Positions 61,915 through 64,000 of a stretch of DNA of 64,000 bases are shown piece after piece. The DNA lies in assembly GCA_028023455.1 (NCBI GenBank), contig JAQFVV010000559.1:124001-188000 (forward strand), in the 5' to 3' direction. The notes beneath the pieces are model-generated. The model was not told the DNA's origin, ran no database searches, and was given only the letters and a program-made list of their open reading frames with translations. Every line of letters starts with the position of its first letter. Position 1 is the first letter of the stretch. A program made the position numbers and the translations under genes. Source of the DNA: Epiperipatus broadwayi (Eukaryota > Onychophora > Udeonychophora > Euonychophora > Peripatidae).

Positions 61915-62085
61915 ATTTGTTATATGTCTGTTTCTCCAGAATTATCGAATAAAAAAAAGTTTCCTAGATTTATGCGGCTAAGTTCACCTGATACTTCCAT
62001 TGTTCCTGCACGTATAGAAATGATGAAACGTTTTAGATGGAAAAAAATTGCGACGATTCATCAAGCTTTAAATATTTTTTCAGAG
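61915..62085 (+). CDS. GABA-B receptor-like, third coding exon
   Basis: The 57-codon exon reads ICYMSVSPELSNKKKFPRFM, RLSSPDTSIVPARIEMMKRF, RWKKIATIHQALNIFSE. This is the GABA-B ligand-domain stretch containing the SP.LS.....FP.F.R..PSD/S block and the W-K-x-(I/V)-x-T strand. The acceptor is a long T-rich tract ending CTTAG (61913-61914) and the donor is GTAAAC at 62086. Both junctions are phase 0, so it follows the second exon directly after NMTQ. The frame stays open 400 bp into the intron only because a CTAC/CTAT satellite starts there. The remaining lobe, the seven transmembrane helices and the coiled coil must lie beyond the window. Confidence 0.9.
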
Positions 62086-62169
62086 GTAAACTTAAGTACA
62101 TTTTTGGATTTATTTAAATTTATCAAAATAATCTCAAGTATATCGAGTTGGATAAATGATGAAAAATAT

Positions 62170-63265
62170 AGTTTGTCTAAAAATATTTATTTATTTATCT
62201 CCCTTTCTTCAACCATCTCTACATATCTACCTACTTACAACCTATTTACTTATTTACCTAAGTGCAAATCTCTCTACATACCTATGAATCTACCTCCCTA
62301 CCTGTCTGTCTGTTTATCTGCCTATCTATCTGTTTATCTGTCTATCAGTTTATCTATTAATCAATTTGCCTATATATCCATTTGCCTGTTCTGTCTAGCT
62401 ACCCACCTACCTAACTACCTTCCTTCCTACCTACCTACCTACCTACCAACCTGCCTGCATACCTACCTACCTGCCTGCCTACCTACCTAGCTGCCTGCCT
62501 ACCTACCTATCTATAGCTCTATCTATCCATTTTTTCTATCTATCCAGTCACCCATTCAGCTATCTACACAGTTAACTAGCTCTCTAACTATCTATGTATC
62601 TACAACCTAGCTACCTGCTTTTGTAGCTACCTACCTACTTAGTTAGCTCCCTGCCTATTTATCAACCTAGAAATCTATCAATATACCTTACCCATCTACT
62701 GATACCTACCTATCTAACTATCTAATTATTTATCTGCTTATTTCATTATCTAGCTATCTAACTACTTAGCTACCTACTGACCTTTCTATCTACTTATCTA
62801 CCTATATATGAATACCTATCTACCTACTTATCTACCTACTAATTTACCTATCTATCTACCAATTTACCTACATACCTATCAACCTATCCTATCTATCTAT
62901 CCATCCATACATCAAGTTAACTAGCTACCTATCTAATTATCTATTTACCTAGCTATCTACTTATCTAGTTACCCATCTGCCTACCTAACTATCTATCGAT
63001 CTAGTTACCTAGCTGTATAGTGACCTATCTAGCTAGCTAGCTGTCTACTTTCTACCTGTCTACCTATTTGCCTATCTACCTAGCTAGCTAGTTATCTTCC
63101 TAGTTACCTATCTAGCTAGATATCTATTTACATATCTATTCATCCATCCACCTATCTATTTATTTAACTCTCTGTTTATCTATCTGTCTATTTGTCTATC
63201 GGTCTGTCTACTACCTGCCTACCTGCCTGCCTAGCCTGCCTTCCTGTCTACCTACCGATCTATTT
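62170..63265. repeat. Degenerate (CTAC/CTAT/CTGC)n satellite
   Basis: About 1.1 kb of four-base-periodic CTAY/CTGY units with many interruptions. Translation gives meaningless LPTYLPTYL runs. It starts about 85 bp after the exon 3 donor. Confidence 0.95.
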
Positions 63266-64000
63266 ATATTGCCGTAAAAAAGAACAGATTAAATAATCAA
63301 TATTGACGTTATATAACCATAGTGTACAAGCCTTCAGTATAATGTACATTACAAAATAATTATTAAAAGTTATCTAGAAGATAGCGATTTTTTTTGTATT
63401 GATATTAATTTTTTTTAGTAAGAAGACAATGCTTATTTAATTTATAAACTGAATATATGAAATATGTAAACATCCTCGAATACTCCATTATTAAATAAAT
63501 ACTTCTGAGAACACAATTCTCAGCAGAATTGCAGAGCTAAATAGTTTTTCTTTCATGTTTTAACCTCTGACCAATACTATTAAAATATTATCATAGAGTA
63601 AGAATGTGTGTGTGTGTATATATATAAAATCCATAGTTCAAAATAAAATAAATTAACTATGATATCCTATTTTGGAATGCTTTTAGCTGCATATAGATAA
63701 CTTTTTTAAAACAATATTTAACAAAAATCAATTCTAACTGATATACTGTAAATAATTATTTTAGTTTAAAATATTGAACTTAGATATTTCTTCTATGGTT
63801 TATTTAGGAGTAAAATCACAAATATTTAAAATGATATTATGCTTTATTTACTTTTCAATAAAAATTAACTAAAGATTTTTAAAAGTATGATAAAAATTCT
63901 TAACTATAAATATATTTTATAGTAAATTATTTAGACCAGTCGTCTCCAAAATAAGTAAATATGTATCTCCGGAATGCATGACTTTAAAAATTAATTTTCT
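63266..64000. other. AT-rich intronic DNA
   Basis: No exon recognised before the window ends; a GTGTGTGTATATATATA run is at 63606-63626. Confidence 0.5.

Noticed and set aside
61924-62490. A 188-codon ORF
   Set aside because: Only the first 54 codons are exon; the rest is intron and CTAC/CTAT satellite after the GTAAAC donor.

Overview
The window is eukaryotic animal DNA. It is very AT-rich (long stretches of A/T runs), intron- and intergenic-dominated, and packed with microsatellites, foldback elements, tRNA-derived SINEs and degraded retrotransposons. The mix of very large introns, tetranucleotide (CTAT/CTGT/CTAC) satellites, tRNA-headed SINEs, RTE-type LINEs and Penelope-like elements fits a mollusc. 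A coleoid cephalopod, probably an octopod, is my best guess, but that is inference and not something a single gene here proves. One 500-base run of N (8996-9495) is an assembly gap.

Only one ordinary gene is clearly present. It is a GABA-B-receptor-like class C GPCR on the + strand, seen as three consecutive exons of its extracellular ligand-binding lobe (coding 26790-27038, 44912-45052, 61915-62085). All junctions are phase 0, with introns of about 17.9 and 16.9 kb, and the gene runs on past the right edge. The exons join without a gap: signal peptide, first beta-strand/helix of the Venus-flytrap fold, a glycine-cysteine-serine loop, then the SPELSN and RWKKIATI blocks.

Inside the second intron, on the same strand, lies a copy of selenoprotein T (50020-50467). 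It keeps the Cys-x-x-Sec redox motif with an in-frame TGA, is intronless over the whole recognisable region, and carries a single one-base frameshift in a T-rich run.

Left third (1-26.7 kb): mostly unique AT-rich DNA with non-autonomous DNA transposons. These are a MITE with 47-bp inverted repeats at 1530-1959, foldbacks at 3180-3528, 5119-5290 and 5301-5904, and hAT-type elements with 8-bp target duplications at 8385-8754 and 14473-15020. A GC-richer island at 16.0-17.4 kb holds two unassigned coding-looking ORFs, one with a poly(A) signal, and a duplicated 47-bp motif.

Middle third (26.7-48 kb): GABA-B-like exon 1; a SINE 52 bp behind its splice donor; two LINE 3' fragments in tandem; a 75-bp minisatellite; an internally deleted Ty3/gypsy element on the - strand (gag, protease, RT/RNase H remnants, probable 5' LTR); a decayed RTE-type LINE with endonuclease and reverse transcriptase; a 104-bp tandem array; exon 2; and a Penelope-like element with YVDD and GIY-YIG remnants on the - strand.

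Right third (48-64 kb): the selenoprotein T copy, two tRNA-Gly-headed SINEs, a dense nested-palindrome cluster of one dispersed repeat family (53-61 kb), a MITE just upstream of exon 3, exon 3, and about 1.1 kb of degenerate CTAC/CTAT satellite straight after it.
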